Assembly: GCF_963678795.1 (NCBI RefSeq) | Contig: NZ_OY787452.1 | Span: 1,054,001 to 1,118,000, forward strand | Source of the DNA: an uncultured Methanoregula sp. | GTDB taxonomy: Archaea; Halobacteriota; Methanomicrobia; Methanomicrobiales; Methanospirillaceae | Length of the DNA: 64,000 bases | Direction: 5' to 3' | Shown: piece by piece, positions 18,656 through 26,395 of the stretch | How positions within the stretch are numbered: the stretch's first letter is position 1 | Layout: every line of letters starts with the position of its first letter | The notes under the pieces: model-generated | The model's input: only the letters and a program-made list of their open reading frames with translations | Told to the model about the DNA's origin: nothing | The model's database searches: none | Made by a program: the position numbers and the translations under genes

Positions 18656-19159
18656 TCAGGCAAGTGCCGGGACCGTGTCCGCCCAGGTCTCGACCCGGCT
18701 CCGGATGGCCTCGTCCGAGTACGAGGTGAGGGCCACCTGCTCCCGGCTGAAGCTGACGAAGTAGATCTCACCGTTGGCGTCGCGGCACCGCAGGGTGGCC
18801 GTGAACTTCTCGTTGTCGAGGTCTCGGACCGCAGTCCCGCCGATGGCGGTTGCGATCTCGTTGTCGGTGGCGATGCGGTTTGCAATGCTCGTGAAGGCTG
18901 CAATCGTCGGAGTCCGGGCCGATATCACGGCAATGGTCTTTGCGTTTGCATCCTGGTAGAATACGCGGGCGGTGTAGCCCTGCCTGATCCGCTCTACCGG
19001 CGGGTGGTTCACTCCCTGTTCGTTGTAGGAAACGCACTGGAATGGGTTGTTCGCGATGACGCCCTGGACAAGGTTGTCGAAGGCCGTCACATCTGCGAGC
19101 GGGGCCGCGAGCTTGCGGACCGCGCTCTTTGTCGTGCTGCTTGTGGTAAAGTCTGCCAT
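18656..19159 (-). CDS. 167-aa protein, unrecognised
   Basis: A soluble-looking protein without signal peptide or membrane helix. It starts MADFTTSSTTKSAVRKL, is rich in Ala, Thr and Ile, has two cysteines (QCVSYNEQG near residue 42 and LRCRDANG near 124) and alternates short helices with beta strands (YTARVFYQD, KFTATLRC, IYFVSFSREQVALTSY). AAAGGAG lies 9 bases before the ATG, a near-ideal ribosome binding site, and GTTATATCC near 19253-19261 could be its TATA box. These signals suggest strong expression. I do not recognise the family. The 44-aa membrane peptide follows in the same transcript. Confidence 0.65.
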   Translation of the reverse strand: MADFTTSSTTKSAVRKLAAPLADVTAFDNLVQGVIANNPFQCVSYNEQGVNHPPVERIRQGYTARVFYQDANAKTIAVISARTPTIAAFTSIANRIATDNEIATAIGGTAVRDLDNEKFTATLRCRDANGEIYFVSFSREQVALTSYSDEAIRSRVETWADTVPALA

Positions 19160-19361
19160 TTCTGGTTGCTCCTTTTAGTTTATCGGGAAGTTCCCCGAAC
19201 TATCCCGTGGTTTGTCGCGGGGCGCCCTTTGACATTACAGCATTGGCAGCGGGGATATAACGGATAATCCGCGGGGGTGCAATCCGGGACTCCGCCATAG
19301 CGCTTTTACGAATCCGGAGGCACCGGCATGGAGAGGCACCGATCCGGGGAAAAAAAGAGGA

Positions 19362-19931
19362 TTAAATATCGAGAGACGCCGGGAAGTCCAGATCTCGCCG
19401 CAGACCGCCCGGGTACACAAGGTAATACCGCCAGTTGCAGGCCGGGGAGTAGACCCAGATCATGATCTGGTAAGGAATGGCGCCTGCAAGCCGGCAGAGG
19501 ATCTCCACTTCCGACAGAAAGAGGGAATGGAGACGGGCGGCGCTCGGCACCGGCGTGCGGGAGCGGATGACATGGATCAGGAGCGAACGGGCCTTCTTCA
19601 GCCCGATCAGGTGGATGGGAAGGGAGGATTCGGCCACCCGGGCGGGAAGGTACCCGTGCTCTTTGAGGAGCGTTATCGCCTCGTACACGAGCGGGTTGCT
19701 CCGGCTGCACCGCTTCGGTGACTTCGTACCTTCGCCCTCATTGAAGATGAGCGAGGGTCCGTTCCCGTTGTCCTGACGGGGGATGGCGCACGGGACGCAT
19801 CCCGGGCGTTCTGTTATGAAAATCTGGTGTTCAATCGCGGTTCCCTGAGCGGGATGATCCATCCCGCTTTCCGCCGGGGCTAGGCCTGATGCCTCCCCGG
19901 CGTTTCCGGTAATCCAGGTGTTTCTACGCAT
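19362..19931 (-). CDS. Degenerate PD-(D/E)XK-like orphan protein
   Basis: A 189-aa protein from ATG 19931; the frame stays open upstream to TTG 20075, but that part looks non-coding. The first 75 aa are low in structure and contain GCVPC. Residues about 80-189 have the order of a Holliday-junction-resolvase-like fold: a helix (VYEAITLLKEHGYLPARV), then SSLPIHLIGLKKARSLLIHVIRSR. In active enzymes this is P-D-LI, then I-E-V-K; here Asp is His, Glu is His and Lys is Ile. The end has IMIWVYSP and WRYYLVYPGG. If homologous, it is catalytically dead. No ribosome binding site is obvious. It borders the restriction-modification island. Confidence 0.5.
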   Translation of the reverse strand: MRRNTWITGNAGEASGLAPAESGMDHPAQGTAIEHQIFITERPGCVPCAIPRQDNGNGPSLIFNEGEGTKSPKRCSRSNPLVYEAITLLKEHGYLPARVAESSLPIHLIGLKKARSLLIHVIRSRTPVPSAARLHSLFLSEVEILCRLAGAIPYQIMIWVYSPACNWRYYLVYPGGLRRDLDFPASLDI

Positions 19932-20130
19932 GGTATCATAGGGTTTTCTCTCCGACAACGGTACCTTCCGCAGGAAGCATTTCCCGCTCTCTCTTCTCCA
20001 GCAGGAAACTGTCCGTGGGGTCACATCCAAAGATTCCGTCTCCGGGATGTTCTGTTTGTGCGATACGTCCCACAATGTTTCCCGGATTGTTGCCGTGAAC
20101 CGAGTGCATTGTGATTAATTTGAAAATGGC

Positions 20131-20149
20131 ATATATTAATATAAATATA
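20131..20149 (+). promoter_or_regulatory. A+T-rich TATA-like element
   Basis: Alternating ATATATTAATATAAATATA ends 18 bases before ATG 20168 and 318 bases before hsdM. It could drive a leaderless small frame or an hsdM transcript with a long leader. Confidence 0.3.
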
Positions 20150-20167
20150 CAAGATGGTGTTGGTTAG

Positions 20168-20275
20168 ATGAATCCTAATGCCGGGCTCGTTCATCCAGAA
20201 CGAAAAACATCGGTCCTCGTGGGATCACGGCAGAAATCGATACTCAATCAGTTATTTAAATCCGGTAATGGGTAA
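20168..20275 (+). CDS. Possible 35-aa small protein
   Basis: ATG to TAA encodes a basic peptide starting MNPNAGLVHPERK and ending LFKSGNG. It has no Shine-Dalgarno sequence, but a TATA-like element lies at the right distance for a leaderless start. No family is recognised and the length could be chance. A second frame of 26 aa at 20284-20364 also follows a TTTAAAT box (20254-20260). Confidence 0.2.
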   Translation: MNPNAGLVHPERKTSVLVGSRQKSILNQLFKSGNG

Positions 20276-20467
20276 TATACACCATGAAATATCAACAACT
20301 CCTGACTATGGACTGTGCTGTAATCGATCTTAACAAATTAGGAACATTATTAAATTCTATCTAAATAATGCGATGCTCACATATCTCAACAATAATACAT
20401 AAACACAATTACAATTAGTTTTTACAATAAACATAAACTATTTACACTCAACAGTTTATTACATAGT

Positions 20468-22255
20468 ATGAGTCTTAACGGTTTACTTCCCTTGTGGGTC
20501 GAAAAAGGATACGCAACCCTCTGGGATCATTATAACAGCGGGAAGTTTCGCCTCGATGATGCAATAAAAATCCTCGGTGAAGTTGAACATGATACTCCAG
20601 AGAAAGTGCCGGTCCTCCTCTCGCGGCTCCGGAAAGCCGGAATGCTCACCGTGACTTCCGATACAACCGATGCCCGAAAGAAGATCTATACTCTGGTAAG
20701 CAAGGATGCCAGGGTCACAGAAATTTTTGACCTCAATAACAATACCCTGACCCGTGGCGATCTTGAAGCCTTACTGAAAAGAGCAGCCGACATCATCAGG
20801 ACCCGGGTTGACTACAAATTCATCCTGTTACCCCTCTTCCTCAAGCGCATAAGCGATAAATGGGAACTGGAGTATGAAGCAGCAAAAGAAGAAGCGCTTC
20901 AGGATGGGTATACTGAACTCGAAGCCAAGGTGGAAGCCAAGCGGGCAATGTATCATGACTTCGATCTGCCGGAGGATTATCTGTGGGAGAACCTCAGAGC
21001 GGAAGTAAACAAACTTCCGGAGGTCTTCTCGAAAGCTCTCAAGGAAATCGCTGAGAGAAATCCCGAACTTCGCGATGTCCTTGATACGGTTGATTTTATT
21101 GAGTTTGCCAAAAGCCAGGAAAATGGCGAGATCCTCCGGCAGTTGATCGAGCTCTTCAGCGAGAAGAAACTCCACCACGTCTCTCCGGATGTTCTTGGGG
21201 ATGCATACGAATGGATTCTGCGGTATTTCGCACCCCAGAAGGCAAAAGAGGGTGAGGTATACACACCTCGCGAAGTCATCAGGCTCTTAATTGAGATACT
21301 CGATCCCAAACCCGGTGAGAGTGTGTATGATCCCGCATCGGCATCGAACGGGATGCTCATCGCTTCGTATACCCATGTCAAGCAGCAGTTTGGCCCGGAA
21401 GCAGTCAAACAGATTTTTCTCTATGGGCAGGAGGCAAACGCCAAGACCCTCGCATACGGCCGGATGAACATGTACATCCACGATATCCGGAACGTGCAGC
21501 TTGCCTATGGGGATACCCTCCTCTATCCCAAGTTCAAGGATGGCGAGGCGATCCGGCAGTTCGATGTTGTGGTGGCAAACCCCCCCTGGAACCAGGACAT
21601 GTATGATGAGAACCAGCTGAAGAAAGGGGAGTTCTGGAAGCAGCGGTTCTCGTACGGTTTTCCGAACCGGCAGTCCGCTGACTGGGCTTGGATCCAGCAC
21701 ATGCTCGCCTCAGCGAAGAGCGGCAATGGCCGTGTTGGTGTCGTCATCGATAACGGGTGTCTCTTTCGGAGCGGCAAGGAGAAGGCGATCCGGCAGCAGA
21801 TCCTTGAAGCCGACCTGCTGGAGTGCATCATCCTGACGCCGGAGAAACTCTTCTACAATACCGGTGCTCCCGGGGCACTGTTATTTTTCAGCAAAAACAA
21901 GCGCGATGAACATCGGGGCAAGGTGCTCATCATCAATGCTGCACTGGAGTTCGGGAAGCACCCTGACGTGCGTAAGCTGAATATCATCACCGACAAGAAC
22001 ATCGGGACAATTGTTGGCGTGGCGAACTCATGGGAGAAGATTGAAGGGTTCTCTAGGGTTGTGTCGCTTGCAGAGATTGAGAAGAACGACTTCAACCTGA
22101 ATGTGACTCTGTATGTGTCGCCGCAGAAGGATGTTGAGGAAGTCGATATTCCGGCAACGTGGGCGGCAATCCGGCATGAGGAGATGGAACTCCTCGCGAT
22201 TGATGAGCAGATAGCCGGGCATCTGAAGGAGATTGGGTACGGAGGGAGCGTATGA
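20468..22255 (+). CDS. hsdM: Type I restriction-modification methyltransferase subunit, N-terminal winged helix
   Basis: A 595-aa N6-adenine methylase subunit. Residues 1-85 look like a winged-helix domain (LRKAGMLTVTSDTTDARKKIYTL wing), residues 95-240 are the HsdM helical N-terminal domain, and residues 245-540 the methylase. Catalytic NPPW is at 371-374. Motif I, normally DPACGSGGM, is DPASASNGM at 288-296: both glycines of the GxG turn that holds SAM are replaced by Ala and Asn. FLYGQEANAKTLAYGRMN follows as usual. The overlap ATGA joins it to dinD. HsdM with HsdS methylates the target and is also required for restriction. Confidence 0.93.
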   Translation: MSLNGLLPLWVEKGYATLWDHYNSGKFRLDDAIKILGEVEHDTPEKVPVLLSRLRKAGMLTVTSDTTDARKKIYTLVSKDARVTEIFDLNNNTLTRGDLEALLKRAADIIRTRVDYKFILLPLFLKRISDKWELEYEAAKEEALQDGYTELEAKVEAKRAMYHDFDLPEDYLWENLRAEVNKLPEVFSKALKEIAERNPELRDVLDTVDFIEFAKSQENGEILRQLIELFSEKKLHHVSPDVLGDAYEWILRYFAPQKAKEGEVYTPREVIRLLIEILDPKPGESVYDPASASNGMLIASYTHVKQQFGPEAVKQIFLYGQEANAKTLAYGRMNMYIHDIRNVQLAYGDTLLYPKFKDGEAIRQFDVVVANPPWNQDMYDENQLKKGEFWKQRFSYGFPNRQSADWAWIQHMLASAKSGNGRVGVVIDNGCLFRSGKEKAIRQQILEADLLECIILTPEKLFYNTGAPGALLFFSKNKRDEHRGKVLIINAALEFGKHPDVRKLNIITDKNIGTIVGVANSWEKIEGFSRVVSLAEIEKNDFNLNVTLYVSPQKDVEEVDIPATWAAIRHEEMELLAIDEQIAGHLKEIGYGGSV

Positions 22256-23124
22256 GATCGGAGATTGTCCAGCGGCTGCACAAGAACTTCGAGGAGTTTG
22301 TTCACGAAAAAGACGGGGTCGAGTACTGGTTTGCCAGGGATTTACAGGGATTACTGGGTTATACCGAATGGAGGAATTTCCTCAACGTAATCGAAAAAGC
22401 TCAGGAATCGTGTAAAAACTCAAATAATGCGATTTTTGATCATTTTGTTGACGTCAACAAATTGATACTCTTACCCAATGGAGGGGAGCGTAAAATCGAA
22501 GATATCATGCTGACCCGGTATGCCTGTTACCTCATCGCTCAGAATGGGGATCCCCAGAAGGACGAGATTGCCTTTGCTCAGAGTTATTTTGCTGTTCAGA
22601 CCAGGAAACAGGAAATCATTGAAGAGCGCCTTCTTCTTGATGAGCGACTTCGAGCAAGAGATCAACTCAAGGACTCGGAAACGGAACTGTCCCGGAATAT
22701 TTACGAGAGGGGTGTTGACCACACTGGATTTGCCCGGATACGAAGTAAAGGGGATATGGCCCTCTTCGGTGGAAACACAACACATGCGATGAAAGAGCGT
22801 CTGGCAGTTCCGGAGAACAGGCCACTCGCAGACTTTTTACCAACGGTTACGATTACCGCGAAAAACTTCGCGATGGAAATCACGAATTTCAATGTTGTCA
22901 AAGACGATCTTCACGGCGAGGAATCCATTACCGGAGAACACATCCAGAATAATTGGGATATCCGCGAACTATTGCTGAAACGTGGTATCAAGCCTGAAGA
23001 TCTCCCTCCTGAAGAGGACCTGAAGAAACTCGAACGTCGGGTTATCTCTCAGGAGAAGAAGCTTGCCAAACACTCGGGGAAGATCTCAGTAGAGGAACAG
23101 AAACCGGAGGAGCCGGATGAGTGA
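22252..23124 (+). CDS. dinD: DinD-like (DNA damage-inducible protein D) gene
   Basis: A 290-aa protein with an N-terminal BRO-N/DinD domain: VEYWFARDLQGLLGYTEWRNF, FDHFVDVNKLI and DIMLTRYACYLIAQNGDP, typical of E. coli DinD and of proteins often found in type I restriction loci. The middle has the GFARIRSKGDMALFGG element, and the C-terminus is Glu/Lys-rich and probably disordered. In E. coli DinD inhibits RecA-mediated strand exchange; no archaeal role is established. Its ATG overlaps the hsdM stop (ATGA), so it is translated with hsdM. It may sense or modulate DNA damage caused by restriction. Confidence 0.85.
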   Translation: MRSEIVQRLHKNFEEFVHEKDGVEYWFARDLQGLLGYTEWRNFLNVIEKAQESCKNSNNAIFDHFVDVNKLILLPNGGERKIEDIMLTRYACYLIAQNGDPQKDEIAFAQSYFAVQTRKQEIIEERLLLDERLRARDQLKDSETELSRNIYERGVDHTGFARIRSKGDMALFGGNTTHAMKERLAVPENRPLADFLPTVTITAKNFAMEITNFNVVKDDLHGEESITGEHIQNNWDIRELLLKRGIKPEDLPPEEDLKKLERRVISQEKKLAKHSGKISVEEQKPEEPDE

Positions 23125-23142
23125 GATTGTCGGATTTCTGGC

Positions 23143-23167
23143 AACTATCTGGCATTTCCAGATAGTT
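23143..23167 (+). promoter_or_regulatory. Perfect 10-bp hairpin before the SIR2-like gene
   Basis: AACTATCTGG (23143-23152) and CCAGATAGTT (23158-23167) form a perfect 10-bp inverted repeat with a 5-base loop CATTT. It lies 18 bases after the dinD stop and 15 bases before the GGAGGTGG ribosome binding site of the next gene. There is no T-run, so it looks more like an operator, processing site or translational control element than a terminator. Confidence 0.55.
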
Positions 23168-23198
23168 CGGTCTGAAGTTACTGGAGGTGGGAATTAAC

Positions 23199-25109
23199 AT
23201 GCCGTCACCTGATGAAGTGATCCCGGCCGCCTTCGCCCTGCATAATTCACCTAGGAGATACGCACTCCTTGTCGGTTCCGGAATATCACGGGATACCGGA
23301 ATTCTTACCGCAGGGGAGATTACCGATGATCTGATCTGCCAAATTGCCGCGTTACATCAGAAAAAAATCATAGATCAGAAACCGGTGGATTGGTACCGGG
23401 AGCAATTCGGTACAAGTCCAACATTCACCGGGCTATTCAGCCATCTTGCGAAATCGAAGAATGATCAAATAGCAATTCTCCGGCAATACTTTGAACCGGT
23501 GGGTAGTGATGGGAAACCGCTGAAGATTGAACCAACACCTGCTCATATGAGTATTGGCCAGCTGGTGAGAGATGGAATTATATCTGTCATAATTACGCCA
23601 AATTTTGATAACCTATTGGAAACTGCCATCGAAAAAGAAACTGGGAAATCTCCGGTGGTAATTACTCCCGAAAGCAAATCCGAGAGAATGGATGTCGCGG
23701 GGGATCACTGCCGCATCGTAAAGATAAATGGGAGTTATCCTGATACGGCTTTGAAATTGACGCCGGATGATCTCGCATGTTATGAAAAGGACCTTGCAGG
23801 ATATCTCTATCATTTATTCTCTGAATACGGATTGGTCCTCTGCGGATGGTCCGGAGTGCATGATACCGGTCTTACGGATCTCCTGACAATAGATATGACC
23901 CGAAGATTCGCCATCTTCTGGTGTAGTAGGGATGCTCCAGATAAAATACCGGAGCCGATTAGATTAAAATTACAGCCTGCATTCATCGGGATCCGGTCGG
24001 CAAATGAGTTCTTTGGTGATCTGAAATCACAGATTGAGATCCTCCGTCGTCATGAAAGGATCTCTTCACTAACGGTTGAAGGTGCAATTAAGAAAATCAA
24101 GGATGCACTGAGAGATCCAAGACCGGAATTGATTCTGTCGGATCTACTCCATGAAGAGACGGACCGGGTTCTTGCACAAGTCAACCGGTCTGATTTTGTT
24201 CTGGAAGGCCCGATCGATGGAAAACTCATTTTCAAGAGTCGCATGGAAGAACTTGAGAGATTATCGTCACCCCTCGCTGCAATGGTGGCAACGATCTCAT
24301 ACTATGATGACGGCAACTATGCGGACTTAATCACGGAAACGATTGATCGATTGATCAACCTTCAGTTTCTTGAAGAGAAGGTACTGTATCGAGATCAGCC
24401 AGTATCCGGCATTGATAATCGGAGTTTGGAAGAAGCACTTTCTACGATCCGTTTATATCCTGCCTTGCTGGTCGTGTATGCATCTGGTGTATCTGCTGTT
24501 AAGAAAGGGAATTTCAATAGTTTATCGGCAATATTGGAAATGCCTCGAGCAAAGAGGTTTAATGGAGCCGATATTTCGTGGAAATTTTTTTCGCCCTCTG
24601 AATTTGTGAATGTTTGGAATGTATTATGCTGCAAATCTGATTGGACAATTGACTATTGTCAGAAAAGATTTGGAAAGGCCACTTATTTCTATGATTATCC
24701 ATACCAGATTATTCATGGAATTATCCGGACAATCATTCCGGATAACCTCTATTATGGTACTTCCTTTGACACATTCGAGTACCTGAAGGGGCTTTCCTAT
24801 TTAAACCAAACAAAGGCCACCCCATCAAAGAATCGACCGTTATCATCGCGGATTATTACTCAACATCGTGGACCATATTTTGACGATTCACAGTGGGTTG
24901 GGCTAACAGAATCTGAAGGAATCTCTGTTAAAGTACCGGAGTCGGTCCGCTATTATCTATCTGAAGTTGCACCCAAAATTAAAAACTCGAAGTTTTTCGG
25001 TGGAGATCTCCAGACCTTTGAACTATGTAACCGAAAGTATTGTGAGTTTTTTTGCATTGAACCCATCAATACTGGAATTGATTTAAGTAACCTTGGGCGG
25101 GTGCTTTAG
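23199..25109 (+). CDS. SIR2-like domain protein in the restriction operon
   Basis: A 636-aa protein from ATG 23199, chosen because GGAGGTGG at 23183-23190 is 8 bases upstream. Residues 20-290 resemble the SIR2-like NADase domain of defence proteins: GSGIS at 26-30, TPNFDNLLE at 133-141, YGLVLCGWSGVHD near 211-223. Where the catalytic His of KxHG should be, the sequence is KINGS (Asn177). Residues 300-636 are an unassigned C-terminal domain. SIR2 effectors deplete NAD+ on infection, and relatives sit in type I restriction loci. With His replaced by Asn the enzyme may be inactive or act as an NAD(-derivative) sensor. The A+T-rich codon use differs from the mmp genes. Confidence 0.78.
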   Translation: MPSPDEVIPAAFALHNSPRRYALLVGSGISRDTGILTAGEITDDLICQIAALHQKKIIDQKPVDWYREQFGTSPTFTGLFSHLAKSKNDQIAILRQYFEPVGSDGKPLKIEPTPAHMSIGQLVRDGIISVIITPNFDNLLETAIEKETGKSPVVITPESKSERMDVAGDHCRIVKINGSYPDTALKLTPDDLACYEKDLAGYLYHLFSEYGLVLCGWSGVHDTGLTDLLTIDMTRRFAIFWCSRDAPDKIPEPIRLKLQPAFIGIRSANEFFGDLKSQIEILRRHERISSLTVEGAIKKIKDALRDPRPELILSDLLHEETDRVLAQVNRSDFVLEGPIDGKLIFKSRMEELERLSSPLAAMVATISYYDDGNYADLITETIDRLINLQFLEEKVLYRDQPVSGIDNRSLEEALSTIRLYPALLVVYASGVSAVKKGNFNSLSAILEMPRAKRFNGADISWKFFSPSEFVNVWNVLCCKSDWTIDYCQKRFGKATYFYDYPYQIIHGIIRTIIPDNLYYGTSFDTFEYLKGLSYLNQTKATPSKNRPLSSRIITQHRGPYFDDSQWVGLTESEGISVKVPESVRYYLSEVAPKIKNSKFFGGDLQTFELCNRKYCEFFCIEPINTGIDLSNLGRVL

Positions 25110-25146
25110 TGATGAATCAGCAGGTCAGTTTGAATGGGGTATCTGC

Positions 25147-26394
25147 ATGATCTCATCACAACAAACGAAAGCCAATGTGCCAGAAGGATGGAGATCCATT
25201 TCATTAGAGGCGGTTTTAGATCAACGAAGTGAAATAATTCAACCGACTCCAAAATTACGTGAAAAATTTGTAGGACTCGAACATATCGAACCTGGTGAAT
25301 CGAAACTAAAAAGATACGAGATAAATGCGGATTTGAAAAGTACAAAATCCCGGTTTTATCGCGGAGATATTTTGTATGGGAAACTCCGTCCCTATCTTGA
25401 TAAAGCGGCAATAAGTGATATTGAGGGTATCTCCTCCACAGATTTATTGGTTCTTACTCCTCGACAGGATATTGGTATTGCTGATTATCTCATCAATATT
25501 CTCCATTCACATAATTTCATTGAACACGCAGTCTCCACAACTTCAGGAACAAACCATCCTCGTACCTCATGGAACGCACTATCAGAGTTTGAGTTCCCCC
25601 TTCCCCCCCTATCAGAACAGCGCCGCATCGCCGCCATCCTCACCACCGTTGACGCCGCCATCCAGCGCTCGCGACAAGCGGCTGCGGAGACGGAGCGCCT
25701 CAAGGCGGGCGTGATGCAGGAGCTGATGACGAAGGGTATTGGGCATACGGAATTCAAAGAGGATCCGGATGTTGGGACCGTGCCTGAAGGGTGGGAGATA
25801 AAACCGCTTGGAGTGGTCTGTACGGTAAAAACCGGGCCCTTCGGAGCACAATTACATATGAGTGATTATGTAGCGAATGGAACGCCCATCATCACTGTTG
25901 AACATCTAGGGGATTTAGGTATTGTTCATGAAAATCTCCCTCTTGTATCTGATTCTGACAAAGCTCGTTTAAAGGAATATCATTTGAAAGAGGGTGATAT
26001 TGTTTTCAGTCGAGTCGGATCTGTTGATCGGAGCTGTTATATCTCGAAAAAAGAAGTCGGATGGCTCTTTTCTGGCAGGTTGCTACGAGTTCGTCCAGCG
26101 ACCAAGGAATTACTTCCAACCTATCTGAATAATTATTTCAGTTTTGAGGGATTCAAACACCGAATACGAAGTGCATCCGTTGGAGGAACAATGGCCAACC
26201 TAAATACCACAATCATGAGTCAGATAAAAATTATCTTCCCGTCACTCCATGAGCAACAACAGATCACTACCCTCCTCTCAGATATTGACCGTAAAATCAC
26301 CCTCCAGCGCCAGCGCACCGCCCACTACGAATACCTGAAGCAGGGCCTGATGAATGAACTGCTGACCGGTAAGCGGCGGGTGAAGGTGACCTGA
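25147..26394 (+). CDS. hsdS: Type I restriction-modification specificity subunit
   Basis: A 415-aa HsdS with the expected two target-recognition domains, each followed by a conserved helical spacer: TRD1 about residues 10-150, spacer with LSEQRRIAAILTTVDAAIQRSR; TRD2 about 205-350 (PEGWEIKPLG start), spacer with HEQQQITTLLSDIDRKI and the C-terminal LKQGLMNELLTGKRRV. Each TRD reads half of a bipartite DNA site. ATG 25147 is used; 37 bases separate it from the SIR2 gene. The spacers are G+C-rich, while the TRDs are more A+T-rich, as expected if TRDs are exchanged between strains. Confidence 0.93.
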   Translation: MISSQQTKANVPEGWRSISLEAVLDQRSEIIQPTPKLREKFVGLEHIEPGESKLKRYEINADLKSTKSRFYRGDILYGKLRPYLDKAAISDIEGISSTDLLVLTPRQDIGIADYLINILHSHNFIEHAVSTTSGTNHPRTSWNALSEFEFPLPPLSEQRRIAAILTTVDAAIQRSRQAAAETERLKAGVMQELMTKGIGHTEFKEDPDVGTVPEGWEIKPLGVVCTVKTGPFGAQLHMSDYVANGTPIITVEHLGDLGIVHENLPLVSDSDKARLKEYHLKEGDIVFSRVGSVDRSCYISKKEVGWLFSGRLLRVRPATKELLPTYLNNYFSFEGFKHRIRSASVGGTMANLNTTIMSQIKIIFPSLHEQQQITTLLSDIDRKITLQRQRTAHYEYLKQGLMNELLTGKRRVKVT

Positions 26395-26395
26395 T

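Larger units (their letters stand above)
19932..20467. other. A+T-rich intergenic region before the restriction-modification island
   Basis: 536 bases without a convincing gene. Composition changes near 20110 from G+C-rich to strongly A+T-rich. It holds a TATA-rich stretch at 20131-20149, two short leaderless-looking frames (20168-20275, 35 aa; 20284-20364, 26 aa), and near 20395-20445 two copies of ACATAAAC in A+T-rich context that could be operator or promoter sites of hsdM. No single hsdM promoter stands out. Confidence 0.5.
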
